DNA from: Flavobacteriales bacterium
GTDB taxonomy: Bacteria; Bacteroidota; Bacteroidia; NS11-12g; UBA955
Assembly (NCBI GenBank): GCA_947450405.1
Contig: CANFVI010000011.1
Span: 1-21,700 of the forward strand
Length of the DNA: 21,700 bases
Reading direction: 5' to 3'
This document shows, in pieces, positions 7,422 through 15,801 of the stretch; positions within the stretch are counted from its first letter, which is position 1; every line of letters starts with the position of its first letter. The translations under genes and the position numbers were made by a program. The notes beneath the pieces were generated by a model. The model was not told the DNA's origin and searched no databases. It worked only from the letters and a program-made list of their open reading frames with translations.

Positions 7422-7996
7422 ACTACCCTATTTCGCCAATCTTTGGCAATATCGCATAGTTCTTGATACCACTCCTCACCCATTTTGCGAATGAGAGGCT
7501 CTTTCAAAAATTCATAAACTGGAATGTTCAATTCTGAACCTGCACTGCAGGCATCACCACAAATATCCCAATGATGGTAATTCATTGCTATATAAGAACC
7601 GTATTTCTTTGCTCGTATTGGATACAAATGGCAACTGATTGGTTTTTTGAAGTCAATCTTACCATCAGAATAAGCTTTTTCAATACCACATGAAGCAATT
7701 CCATTGGGTTCATAAACCACAAAAACACATTCGCCAGTGGGTCTACAAACTGTAACCAAATCACCATCAGTATCGCGGGCAACAAAGCCATGTTCTTTAA
7801 TTTCGTTGATTCCTTCCTTACTTAAGTAAGGTTCAATTTGATCGTAAATATCAAGAATTATATCGGCTTCATCTTTTAGCAATGGAGCACCTGCATCGCC
7901 TTGCACACAGCATTCTCCTTTGCACTTAGTAATTTGACAAGCAAACTTTTTCTCTAAAACATCCTCAGAAACGAGGGCGTTGCCAACAATAATCAT
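7418..7996 (-). CDS. DUF3109 family cysteine-rich protein
   Basis: A 192-residue soluble protein with 11 cysteines, a family common in Bacteroidota and of unknown function. Cys20, 25, 29 and 30 (KCKGECC), Cys84 and 90 (CRPTGEC), Cys103, Cys122 in the SCHLYPIR block, and Cys146 and 150 give an arrangement like the YkgJ-type Zn/Fe-chelating proteins, so metal or Fe-S binding is a reasonable inference. No signal peptide or membrane segment is present. Its start overlaps the purE stop by 4 bases, making it the last gene of the yicC-pssA-purE operon. The gene ends on the CTAG it shares with the convergent prenyltransferase, leaving no room for a terminator between them. Confidence 0.85.
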   Translation of the reverse strand: MIIVGNALVSEDVLEKKFACQITKCKGECCVQGDAGAPLLKDEADIILDIYDQIEPYLSKEGINEIKEHGFVARDTDGDLVTVCRPTGECVFVVYEPNGIASCGIEKAYSDGKIDFKKPISCHLYPIRAKKYGSYIAMNYHHWDICGDACSAGSELNIPVYEFLKEPLIRKMGEEWYQELCDIAKDWRNRVV

Positions 7997-8505
7997 TTTT
8001 TAAGGTTCAAATAATTTTGATACCCAATTTCTTCAACCTTGGCCGCTTTTTCTAAAACCTCAGTATTCATTGACTCTTTAAAGGCAATTACAGCATTTGC
8101 AACTATTTCGTTTGTAATTCCAATAATTTGAGCTGCCAAAATACCTGCATTTCTTGCACCATTGATAGCCACTGTAGCTACTGGAACTCCAGGAGGCATT
8201 TGAACAATCGAATACAAACTATCTAAACCACTCATGTTGCTTGACTTTACAGGAACGCCAATTACAGGCAAATGGGTAAACGCAGCAATCATTCCTGGCA
8301 AATGGGCTGCGCCACCTGCACCAGCAATTACTACCCCAATTCCATTGAGATGTGCATTTTTACCGTAATCCACCAAACGATCAGGTGTTCTATGTGCAGA
8401 AACTATTGTGAGTTCATATTCAACACCCAATTGACTTAAAATAGATGCTGCTTCTTGCATAACTGGCAAGTCGCTATCGCTGCCCATAATGATTCCAACT
8501 TTCAT
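7993..8505 (-). CDS. purE: 5-(carboxyamino)imidazole ribonucleotide mutase
   Basis: Converts N5-CAIR to CAIR in de novo purine synthesis; 170 residues, a class I PurE. GSDSDLPVM (8-16) is the phosphate/ribose-binding start. SAHRTP (36-41) carries the catalytic His38. AGAGGAAHLPGM (61-72) and VIGVPV (81-86) complete the active site. The usual partner purK is not in the window. The gene overlaps both neighbours by 4 bases, pssA upstream and the DUF3109 gene downstream, so all three should be translated from one message. Confidence 0.97.
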   Translation of the reverse strand: MKVGIIMGSDSDLPVMQEAASILSQLGVEYELTIVSAHRTPDRLVDYGKNAHLNGIGVVIAGAGGAAHLPGMIAAFTHLPVIGVPVKSSNMSGLDSLYSIVQMPPGVPVATVAINGARNAGILAAQIIGITNEIVANAVIAFKESMNTEVLEKAAKVEEIGYQNYLNLKK

Positions 8506-9236
8506 AATTTAGTAGATTGTTTTTGTACTGCAAAGTTCGCAATAAAAGATATAAGTATATAAATAAAATAAAAAACTGCAACGCCTGCTGCGCCAAACAA
8601 TGCAACACTTATTATTCCCAATACCAAAAGTGCATACTTCCAAATATTCAAAGGATCACCTCCTTTAAACTTTAAAGCCAACATTGGAAAATCAGAAATC
8701 ATCATATATGAAGCCAAAAGTGGCACATAAAGCCAAAAATAAAAATGAGTGAAAATTTCACGCACATCAAATACCGAAAAAGTTGATTTATCCATTGTAT
8801 ACATAATCCAACTCCAAGAAGCCAATGCCAAACCTGTTATAGGTGTTGGAACTCCCAAAAAACCCGTTGTTTGACGGGTATCAATGTTGAATTTTGCCAA
8901 TCGATAAGCAGCACCTAGCGGAATAACCAACCAAACATAATTATTTACGCAAAAACCTGAAACAGCGCAATATCCTTGATTTTGGATATAATATCTCCAA
9001 ATCAAACCTGGCAGTACACCAAAGGTAACTACGTCGGCCATACTGTCTAACTGCTTTCCTAGTTCGCCATCTGCTTTTAATAAACGCGCTACAAATCCAT
9101 CAAAAAAATCAAGAATTGCACCTAATATCATAAAAAGAAATCCCAAGAATGGATTTCCCTGCATTACCATGGTAATACCCAACAAACCACAAGACAAATT
9201 GCCTAAAGTGATCAAATTTGGAATAGATTGAATCAT
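8502..9236 (-). CDS. pssA: CDP-diacylglycerol-serine O-phosphatidyltransferase (phosphatidylserine synthase)
   Basis: Makes phosphatidylserine, the precursor of phosphatidylethanolamine, from CDP-diacylglycerol and serine in the inner membrane. The 244-residue chain has the CDP-alcohol phosphatidyltransferase motif in full: D43xxD46G47xxA50R51, then eight residues, G60xxxD64xxxD68. Hydrophobic helices surround it (about 12-30, 32-45, 70-85 and several to the C-terminus). The N-terminus IPNLITLGNLSCGLLGI is typical of the Bacillus-type PssA rather than the E. coli type. The decarboxylase gene psd, a frequent neighbour, is absent here; purE follows with a 4-base overlap. The gap to the upstream exported-protein gene is 24 bases. 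Confidence 0.94.
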   Translation of the reverse strand: MIQSIPNLITLGNLSCGLLGITMVMQGNPFLGFLFMILGAILDFFDGFVARLLKADGELGKQLDSMADVVTFGVLPGLIWRYYIQNQGYCAVSGFCVNNYVWLVIPLGAAYRLAKFNIDTRQTTGFLGVPTPITGLALASWSWIMYTMDKSTFSVFDVREIFTHFYFWLYVPLLASYMMISDFPMLALKFKGGDPLNIWKYALLVLGIISVALFGAAGVAVFYFIYILISFIANFAVQKQSTKL

Positions 9237-9260
9237 TTTATCTTTTTTTATTCTTACTAA

Positions 9261-11195
9261 TTAATCTCTAATAATCACTACATCATCAAAATTGGAAATT
9301 GACATATTCAATTTCAATGTCAATGCAACGTTCCAAAATAAAGGACCGTTCAATTTACCGAAATTCTGATATACATATTGGCTATGCTGATATTTCCAAA
9401 TTTCATCTTGAGGTTGAAACATCATTTGATAAGACATCCCTAAACTTGCATCCGAAAAATGATAATCACATCCAATATGTCCACCATATACAAATGAATT
9501 GGAAACCACATTCACTAAATTGCTATTCACTGTTGAAATATCGGCAGATTTTGGATCATTGGTTATTTTCTGTGAATAAACACCGCAATCAGCCATGATA
9601 TCAAATGAAACGCGTGAAACCTCAAAGGAAACGCCCAAGGAACCAATTGCACCTCCGGCTGAATAGTGCAAAGAACCGTTTTGCAAATCAAGCAAAGTTT
9701 CATCGTTCCCTAAACTATAAAATCCCATCAATTCAGTTTTCACAATTCCATTTTGGTAACCAATACTGTGATTGAAGTACCAACTTGAAGGATTTTTAAT
9801 GGTATTACCAGAATTCACATTTCCAATGTGATTTGTCATATGAGACAGATTATTCTTTAGAAATGAAAGTCCCAACAAATTAAAAGTAAACCTACGTTTC
9901 TTAAATTGTACATTATCACTTGAACCACCATCCATAATTTGTGTTGTATCACCCTTTATTATTGCAGGTAATTCAACTACATCTGAACCGCTTAGCAATA
10001 CAAATCGAAACTTTTTCTTCAACTCAACAATTTGATTGGTTGTATCATACAAATCAAAAAGCAAATGAATTTTTGATGCAATATTTTTAATTGAACTCAC
10101 CTCTTCAACCATGTTAGAGTTTTTTCCCAAATCTACGGCCGACAACTGTTCTTCCTCATTTCTGTAAAACAATGCAATACTTACAATTTTACTTGAATCT
10201 CCATGAAAATAGTTGGTTCTTACTTTATTACAAACACTATGATAATTGTACCAACCACAATCATTATCTTGCTTAGAATAAGCAACATGGCAACGACCAA
10301 ACTGACCAAAAAACTTTTGGGTTGTATCTGCAGACAATAATTGTTGGAATTTCCTACCCATGTATTCTTCACGCCATAAATATTGCTGTGCATCATTTTC
10401 AAGTTTAATCCATTTAAAATACTCTTGAAGTGCACCCAAATTCGTTTTAAATATTTCGAATTCAGAACCCAACCAAGCTTTATATAAATTCAATTGTTTA
10501 GCCATTGAATCTGCAAGTGAAAGCGTGTGTTTTTCATTTGGCTCTACATAGCCAAATCCATAATCATAATCCCCATGCAAGTTCTTTTTACTACTAGAAC
10601 TATTTGCATTGTATTCTTCATTATCTTTCAATAAATCCTTTGCCAATATTTTTGCCGTATTTACAGTAGGAAATAAGTTCTTTGGAATCTTAGTTTTTAC
10701 AGTATTTAAATGATCAACAAGTCGCTGTAAACTCAAATCATAAAAACGCTCAACATCCAATCCGTAAATATGAATTCTATCTTTTTCAGGTACTTTCTGC
10801 ATCCAATCATTCAAATGGTCAAAAAACCTCATGTATTTTTCAGATGAAATAGAATTCAATAAACGACGTGCATTGGTGTCGTTTTTGCAAATATATTGCT
10901 CCATATAATAGGCCCTATTTGCACTCATTTCAACAATAAAATTGCGATAACCACAATTTTCATAAAGGCCTTTCATCATTGAAAACTCCAATCTCGAATT
11001 CAATTCTGTCATTGAGTGATTTTCCCCATCAAAAACAACCCTGGCTTTTTTTGCTGCCGCATAAATTGTTTTCATTCCTGAATCTTTGGTGAAATCTAGA
11101 TGATTCAAATCCAATTTTATTCCATGAGGGACATTTTGAGCACCTACAGATTGAATAAAACAAAAAGCCAATGTATAAATTATGCCCTTTTTCAT
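9261..11195 (-). CDS. Exported protein with erythromycin-esterase/ChaN-like N-terminal domain and beta-rich C-terminal domain
   Basis: A 644-residue protein with a clear signal peptide (MKKGIIYTLAFCFIQSVGAQ, cleavage near 20). Residues ~45-345 resemble the erythromycin-esterase/ChaN-like group: VVFDGENH (53-60), then a helix with Arg68, GYRNFIVEM (82-90) with an acidic residue after a strand, IHIYGLDVERF (141-151), and a late GQFGRCHVAY (297-306) with His303. This suggests a hydrolase, but the substrate is unknown, and resistance to macrolides should not be assumed. Residues ~430-644 are rich in alternating strands (LHYSAGGAIGSLGVSFEV, SFVYGGHIGCDYHF) and look like an outer-membrane barrel. 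That end resembles the C-terminus of the upstream 606-residue protein. Its start overlaps that gene's stop by 4 bases. Confidence 0.75.
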   Translation of the reverse strand: MKKGIIYTLAFCFIQSVGAQNVPHGIKLDLNHLDFTKDSGMKTIYAAAKKARVVFDGENHSMTELNSRLEFSMMKGLYENCGYRNFIVEMSANRAYYMEQYICKNDTNARRLLNSISSEKYMRFFDHLNDWMQKVPEKDRIHIYGLDVERFYDLSLQRLVDHLNTVKTKIPKNLFPTVNTAKILAKDLLKDNEEYNANSSSSKKNLHGDYDYGFGYVEPNEKHTLSLADSMAKQLNLYKAWLGSEFEIFKTNLGALQEYFKWIKLENDAQQYLWREEYMGRKFQQLLSADTTQKFFGQFGRCHVAYSKQDNDCGWYNYHSVCNKVRTNYFHGDSSKIVSIALFYRNEEEQLSAVDLGKNSNMVEEVSSIKNIASKIHLLFDLYDTTNQIVELKKKFRFVLLSGSDVVELPAIIKGDTTQIMDGGSSDNVQFKKRRFTFNLLGLSFLKNNLSHMTNHIGNVNSGNTIKNPSSWYFNHSIGYQNGIVKTELMGFYSLGNDETLLDLQNGSLHYSAGGAIGSLGVSFEVSRVSFDIMADCGVYSQKITNDPKSADISTVNSNLVNVVSNSFVYGGHIGCDYHFSDASLGMSYQMMFQPQDEIWKYQHSQYVYQNFGKLNGPLFWNVALTLKLNMSISNFDDVVIIRD

Positions 11196-13012
11196 CTGTA
11201 TTTTTGATAAATATTAATTCCTAAACCTACTGAAACATAGAGTCCTCTATTTGACATTCTACCCCTACCATTGATGTAATTGTTGTTAAGCTTCCATCGG
11301 TCATCTCCATAATCCCATAAGTATCCCACTTCACAAATCAAATGAAATTTACGAAATCCAATTTTACCATTCAATCCCAAACCATATAAAAAGGAATTTT
11401 TAGTCACCTGATTTATTTCTTGAGGATTTGTAACCAAGGGATCACCCATTTGAAATCCGTTAGGAAATGTGATACTATTTCGCATGTAATTCAAATTAGT
11501 TGTCCAGGATAAACTTGCAAATCTTTTGTTGAAAATGAAAGATTCAGTTGAAAACATAAAATTATCACCCCAATACGATTCGCAAATCTTTAAATTCTGG
11601 TCAGTAGCCATAGTTCTACCATATGAAAAACGATAACGGGTATCATCACTTGGCTGAACTACAAATGTCAACCCAACTGTATTTAAATGGTACAATTCTG
11701 TGAGACTCTCTGATTTTAATACTTCATTAATTTCATTGAAATTGTTATAAAACTTCATTGCAAAAGGTTCCAAGTTCAATGTATATCTTTTTAGAATTAG
11801 TCTATTGCTATTATCCTCATTTGGTGAATATTCAACTGGAGCAGCTGAATCTGCCGCAGCACATATTTGGTTATCCATTAAGAGTTGAAACATAGCCATT
11901 GAATCTGGGTTTACTTGCCAAACAATCAAATTGGCAGTATCCTTGCTGTCAAAGTCATTTGTAGTATCTTTAGAAAAAATGGTATCAGTTTCAATCCAAA
12001 TTCGATTCACTTTGGCAGATGGATAATAATCTTTTAACACTGCTCGGGTTGAAATTCCAATTCTTTCAGAATTTAAAACAGTATCAAAAAAGTTACCTGA
12101 ATTGTATAACATCCAATAATTGGTTGCCTCTTCATTCATACGCATGTCGATAAAACTCAAATCATCCATCAATGAATTCACCAAATCATCAGAAACTTCC
12201 CAAACTCCATAGTTAGAATAATAAACAATATTATTTTTGACTAAAAAGTCAATGTATGCTTTCAATTCATTCCAATCAGCTTGCTTTTCTTTGTTTAATT
12301 TACCTGAAATTTCTTTATCAATTGATTTTAAAGAATCCAAAAAACGCTTCATGGTTGAACGAACATCAAACGAGCTAGAAATGCTCACATACTCTGTTGT
12401 TGCGCTTTCACCAAAACCTTTTTTGCCGCTGTAATCGCCCCCAATTTCATTTTGTTTATAAACGTAATTCTTAGAAGCCCTAACAGCATCAATTTGATTC
12501 TGAATATCAATATCTTTTATAGCCGAGGCATCAAATCCCTCAAAAATATCATCAAGAATAAAGACAATAGATTTATCGAAGAAGTCGGAAAACGGGGAAA
12601 CATTTTGAATAAATTTGGTATTTGCTAAAACTTCGGGCAATAAACTATCAATAAAACTGAACACCATATTTATCCTTTTCACATCATAAAAATTATTGGT
12701 TGCATTATCAACCATTTTTAAAATTTTATTGTATTTCAAAGAATCAACATGCTTGTATTCAATCCCTTTTCTTATCAAATAGGCACAAGTCCAATCAAAA
12801 TTCGCAATGATATTATTTTGCTTTTTATCAGACAAATGTGGTCTAATTGAACTAAGAAAAAGCGCAAAATCACCTTCTTCGTAAGTATAATCTCTAACAT
12901 GAAACAAATTGAATTTTGCATCAACCAATTTCGCATCTGTGGTTTTCTGTTTTTGAGCCGACAATCCTAAAGGAAGCGTCAGACATAAAAGAGCGAGCAA
13001 TTTAAAATTCAT
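11192..13012 (-). CDS. Exported protein of unknown function with beta-rich C-terminal domain
   Basis: I do not recognise this 606-residue protein. It starts with a good signal peptide (MNFKLLALLCLTLPLGLSAQ, cleavage near 20). Residues ~30-330 are mostly amphipathic and probably helical (for example TMKRFLDSLKSIDKEISGKL and IDFLVKNNIVYYSNYG). A polar Asp/Thr-rich stretch follows (340-400). Residues ~403-606 alternate in strand-like fashion (FRFSYGRT-type segments, FLYGLGLNGKIGF, LYVSVGLGINIY) and end near the C-terminus with a glycine/aromatic strand, as in outer-membrane barrels. This last part shares landmarks with the next protein: R-Y/F-T-x-N-L and NSF-x-YG at nearly equal spacing. The gene sits 15 bases after yicC and overlaps the following gene by 4 bases. 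Confidence 0.72.
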   Translation of the reverse strand: MNFKLLALLCLTLPLGLSAQKQKTTDAKLVDAKFNLFHVRDYTYEEGDFALFLSSIRPHLSDKKQNNIIANFDWTCAYLIRKGIEYKHVDSLKYNKILKMVDNATNNFYDVKRINMVFSFIDSLLPEVLANTKFIQNVSPFSDFFDKSIVFILDDIFEGFDASAIKDIDIQNQIDAVRASKNYVYKQNEIGGDYSGKKGFGESATTEYVSISSSFDVRSTMKRFLDSLKSIDKEISGKLNKEKQADWNELKAYIDFLVKNNIVYYSNYGVWEVSDDLVNSLMDDLSFIDMRMNEEATNYWMLYNSGNFFDTVLNSERIGISTRAVLKDYYPSAKVNRIWIETDTIFSKDTTNDFDSKDTANLIVWQVNPDSMAMFQLLMDNQICAAADSAAPVEYSPNEDNSNRLILKRYTLNLEPFAMKFYNNFNEINEVLKSESLTELYHLNTVGLTFVVQPSDDTRYRFSYGRTMATDQNLKICESYWGDNFMFSTESFIFNKRFASLSWTTNLNYMRNSITFPNGFQMGDPLVTNPQEINQVTKNSFLYGLGLNGKIGFRKFHLICEVGYLWDYGDDRWKLNNNYINGRGRMSNRGLYVSVGLGINIYQKYR

Positions 13013-13027
13013 AATTTTAACCTTTAT

Positions 13028-13915
13028 TTAAGCCAAATTCAATACTTGTTCTTTAATTTGTTCAAGTTTTTCTTTCATTTGCACTACTGCTTGTTGCATT
13101 GGGAAATAATTGCTTTTCACCCCCATTGTATTCATTTCTCTGCCCATTTCTTGTGCAATGAAATTCAATTTACGTCCTTTAGGTTCAGATTTCAATGTAT
13201 TAATAAAGTAATTTACATGCTGATTCAAGCGTTGCTTTTCCTCGGCAATGTCCCATTTATCGAGATAAATCAAAATCTCTTGTTCCAAACGATTTGGATC
13301 AAGTAATTCTTCTTTTACATGCTCTAACAAATTTCCGTAAATCCTTTCTTTCAAGGCCTCTTTACGGGCATCTTCTTCATTTTCAACCAAGATTAAATCT
13401 TGAGAAATACTTTGAACCAATTGCAATAGTTTTTCACCAGTAGCAATTCCTTCGGTTTCTCTGAATTTGATCAGATTATCGGCAGCCATTATGGTTAATT
13501 CTTTGATTTGGTCTTTAATGTCATCAGAAATTTCACGATCTGCAGTTCCAATTACCTCTGGAACGCGAATTATTTCACGAAACGGATCTCTAAATTCAAC
13601 ATTCAAATTATTGCTTAACGATTGCAGCGCATCCAAATACCTTTTTGCCAAAGCTTCATTGATTTGAATTTCTTGAGATGAGTTTTGTTCATCTACAATT
13701 TTAATATTGTAAACACAAGTAATCGTACCTCTTTCTAATTTCTCTGATAACATTCTACGCAGAGAAGGATCAATTTCATACAAGAATTTTGGCAAGCGAA
13801 TGTCGGCTTCAAAGTATCTACCATTCAGTGCTTTTATTTCGCAGGTTGCTTTGAGTTTATCGTTTTCTATGACTGCTCTCCCGAAGCCGGTCATACTTTG
13901 AATTTTCATTGACAT
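13028..13915 (-). CDS. yicC: YicC family protein (putative endoribonuclease)
   Basis: A 295-residue member of the YicC/YloC family; E. coli YicC is described as an endoribonuclease involved in RNA turnover. IQSMTGFGRA (5-14) is the conserved N-terminus. The C-terminal DUF1732 block shows KLNFIAQEMGREMNTMG and ends with the usual MKEKLEQIKEQV helix. The start could be the first ATG (13915) or the third codon (MKIQSMTG, 13909), which fits the family slightly better. It is the first gene of the minus-strand operon. In many bacteria gmk follows yicC; here two exported proteins do. A weak TATTTTCG promoter box lies 10 bases upstream. Confidence 0.93.
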   Translation of the reverse strand: MSMKIQSMTGFGRAVIENDKLKATCEIKALNGRYFEADIRLPKFLYEIDPSLRRMLSEKLERGTITCVYNIKIVDEQNSSQEIQINEALAKRYLDALQSLSNNLNVEFRDPFREIIRVPEVIGTADREISDDIKDQIKELTIMAADNLIKFRETEGIATGEKLLQLVQSISQDLILVENEEDARKEALKERIYGNLLEHVKEELLDPNRLEQEILIYLDKWDIAEEKQRLNQHVNYFINTLKSEPKGRKLNFIAQEMGREMNTMGVKSNYFPMQQAVVQMKEKLEQIKEQVLNLA

Positions 13916-13925
13916 GTTTAATAGG

Positions 13926-13933
13926 CGAAAATA
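13926..13933 (-). promoter_or_regulatory. Possible -7 promoter box for the yicC operon (TATTTTCG)
   Basis: Read on the minus strand, TATTTTCG differs by one base from TAnnTTTG and ends 10 bases before the first yicC ATG. A TTTG lies upstream but only 13 bases away, short of the usual 19-21. The divergent gap 13916-14092 (177 bases) also holds the M28 gene's promoter. Confidence 0.35.
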
Positions 13934-14046
13934 GACATATTTAACACAAATTTTACCATACTTTTTGAGCGATTTAAAACTATTTCAATTTCTTCATGCT
14001 TTCAACCATGTTAAAATACCATTAATCTAATATAAAATTCTGTATC

Positions 14047-14077
14047 TTTACCTTTTAAAGAGAATCAACTACCTTTG
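14047..14077 (+). promoter_or_regulatory. Bacteroidota-type promoter for the M28 lipoprotein-bshB1-VWA operon
   Basis: TACCTTTG (14070-14077) is a perfect TAnnTTTG -7 box, 15 bases before the ATG at 14093. TTTA (14047-14050), one base off the -33 TTTG, lies 19 bases upstream, the expected spacing. This is the best-formed promoter in the window. Confidence 0.7.
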
Positions 14078-14092
14078 TAAAATTAAAATTTT

Positions 14093-15085
14093 ATGAAATT
14101 TAGATTTGTCATTTTAGCCTCTGTTTTTTTCTCATTAATTTGTATAATAAACAGTTGCACCAGCAATACAAAAAACAACAATTCCGAAGAAGTTGAAGTT
14201 AAAATTGTAACAAAACCAGTTTCAGGTTTTTCTCAAGACAGTGCTTTCAATTTTATTCAAAAACAATTGAGTTTTGGATATCGTGTATCTGGAACCAAAG
14301 AACATGAAAAATGCGCGAATTGGTTATTCGATAAACTAAAAAGTTATTCGGATACTGCCATCTTTCAAAGAGGAAGCGCTGTTACATACAATAAAAAACG
14401 AATTCCTGTTTATAACATCATTGGTTCATTCAATCCAAAAGCTACCAAACGAATTTTGTTTGCGTCTCACTGGGATTCTAGACCTTGGGGAGATCAAGAC
14501 GACGTTGACACAGACAAACCCATTGACGCAGCAAATGACGGAGCATCGGGTGTTGCAGTTTTGCTTGAAATTGCAAGAAATTTGAGTATTTCAAAACCAG
14601 AAATCGGAATTGACATTATTTTCTTTGATGCCGAAGATTATGGCAAAAGCGAATTCGAAAACTCTTTTTGTTTGGGAAGTCAATATTGGGGTAAAAATTT
14701 ACACGCTCCAAAATACACGGCAAATTTTGGCGTTCTGTTAGATATGGTTGGTGGCAAAGACGCTCAATTCATGTGGGAAGAAAACTCGAATACTTGGGGC
14801 AATTTTGCCCTCGTTCATATTTGGGCCGTTGCCCAAGAATTGGGCCATTCCAATTATTTCGTTGGAAATACCATTGGTCAAATTATCGACGATCATAAAT
14901 ACGTTTATGAAGCAACAAAAATCCCTATGATTGATATCATTCAATACAATCCCCAAACAGGATTTGCACCTTATTGGCATACACATGACGACAATATTGA
15001 GAGTATTGATAAAAACACCTTATTTGCAGTTGGCAATACATTGCAAAATGTTATCTTTTTCCCCCCTCCAAGTTTATCCTATTAA
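14093..15085 (+). CDS. M28-family lipoprotein, glutaminyl-peptide cyclotransferase-like
   Basis: A 330-residue exported zinc hydrolase-fold protein. The signal peptide ends in a lipobox (INSC, Cys22), so it should be lipid-anchored in the periplasm or at the surface. The M28 metal residues are present: His126 in FASHWDSRPWGD, Asp149 in AANDGASG, Glu181/Asp182 in FFDAEDYG, Asp217 in LLDMVG, and His296/His298 in YWHTHDD. The HWDSRPW and NDGASGVAVLLE blocks resemble glutaminyl cyclases, which form N-terminal pyroglutamate, more than aminopeptidases, but the activity is not certain. An acidic linker (about 23-40) follows the lipid anchor. Its TAA shares one base with the bshB1 ATG, suggesting coupling. 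Confidence 0.85.
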   Translation: MKFRFVILASVFFSLICIINSCTSNTKNNNSEEVEVKIVTKPVSGFSQDSAFNFIQKQLSFGYRVSGTKEHEKCANWLFDKLKSYSDTAIFQRGSAVTYNKKRIPVYNIIGSFNPKATKRILFASHWDSRPWGDQDDVDTDKPIDAANDGASGVAVLLEIARNLSISKPEIGIDIIFFDAEDYGKSEFENSFCLGSQYWGKNLHAPKYTANFGVLLDMVGGKDAQFMWEENSNTWGNFALVHIWAVAQELGHSNYFVGNTIGQIIDDHKYVYEATKIPMIDIIQYNPQTGFAPYWHTHDDNIESIDKNTLFAVGNTLQNVIFFPPPSLSY

Positions 15086-15801
15086 TGAAAGTTGATATTT
15101 TAGCCATTGCGGCCCATCCAGACGATATTGAACTTGCTTGTTCTGGAACAATTTTAAAGCACATCAACATGGGTTATTCTGCAGGTATTGTTGATTTAAC
15201 CCAAGGAGAATTAGGAACCAGAGGTACTGCGGAAATTCGACTTATCGAAGCAAACAACAGTGCCAGCATCATGGGAGTTTCTTTTAGAAAAAACTTAAAC
15301 CTTGGAGATGGTTTTTTCGAAGAAAATGAAGTTACACTAAAATCCATTATCACAGAAATTCGTGCCGCAAAACCAAAAATAGTTTTTGCCAATGCAATGC
15401 GCGACAGACACCCTGATCATGGAAGAGCTTCCGCATTAATTTCACGGGCTTGTTTCCTCGCTGGTTTACCAAAAATTGAAACTTCCCTCAACAATATCTC
15501 TCAAGAAGCACACCGACCAAAATCTACTTATTTTTATATTCAAGATTACAACATTGGCCCTGATTTTATTGTAGATATTTCAGAATTTTATTCAAAAAAA
15601 ATAGAGGGTATTATGGCATTTAAAAGCCAGTTTTACGACCCCAATAGCCCAGAACCCAATACACCAATAAGCAGTAAGGAATTTCTTGATTTCCTTGAAG
15701 GTCGCGCTTTAGAATATGGCCGTTTAATTGGAGTGAAATATGGTGAAGGATTTAAGTTAGACAGACCCGTTGGTATTGAAAATTTAATGCAAACACTTTG
15801 A
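15085..15801 (+). CDS. bshB1: Bacillithiol biosynthesis deacetylase BshB1 (PIG-L family)
   Basis: Deacetylates GlcNAc-malate in the second step of bacillithiol synthesis; cytoplasmic, Zn-dependent, 238 residues. AAHPDDIELACSG (9-21) carries the zinc ligands His11 and Asp14 and the catalytic Asp13. DLTQGELGTRGTAEIR (37-52) is the strong BshB1 hallmark. DRHPDHGRA (107-115) supplies His112. Bacillithiol genes are known from Bacteroidota. bshA and bshC are not in the window. It lies between the M28 lipoprotein gene (1-base overlap) and the VWA gene (4-base overlap). Confidence 0.92.
   Translation: MKVDILAIAAHPDDIELACSGTILKHINMGYSAGIVDLTQGELGTRGTAEIRLIEANNSASIMGVSFRKNLNLGDGFFEENEVTLKSIITEIRAAKPKIVFANAMRDRHPDHGRASALISRACFLAGLPKIETSLNNISQEAHRPKSTYFYIQDYNIGPDFIVDISEFYSKKIEGIMAFKSQFYDPNSPEPNTPISSKEFLDFLEGRALEYGRLIGVKYGEGFKLDRPVGIENLMQTL

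Noticed and set aside
9299..9598. Plus-strand frame of 99 codons
   Set aside because: It lies wholly opposite the 644-residue protein, has no promoter or family resemblance, and looks like a shadow.
9261..11195. Calling the 644-residue protein a macrolide resistance gene
   Set aside because: Only the broad active-site layout resembles EreA; the domain context is different and no resistance context is present.
14078..14093. Inverted repeat TAAAATT-AA-AATTTTA before the M28 start codon
   Set aside because: It is composed only of A and T in an AT-rich leader, so chance is sufficient.
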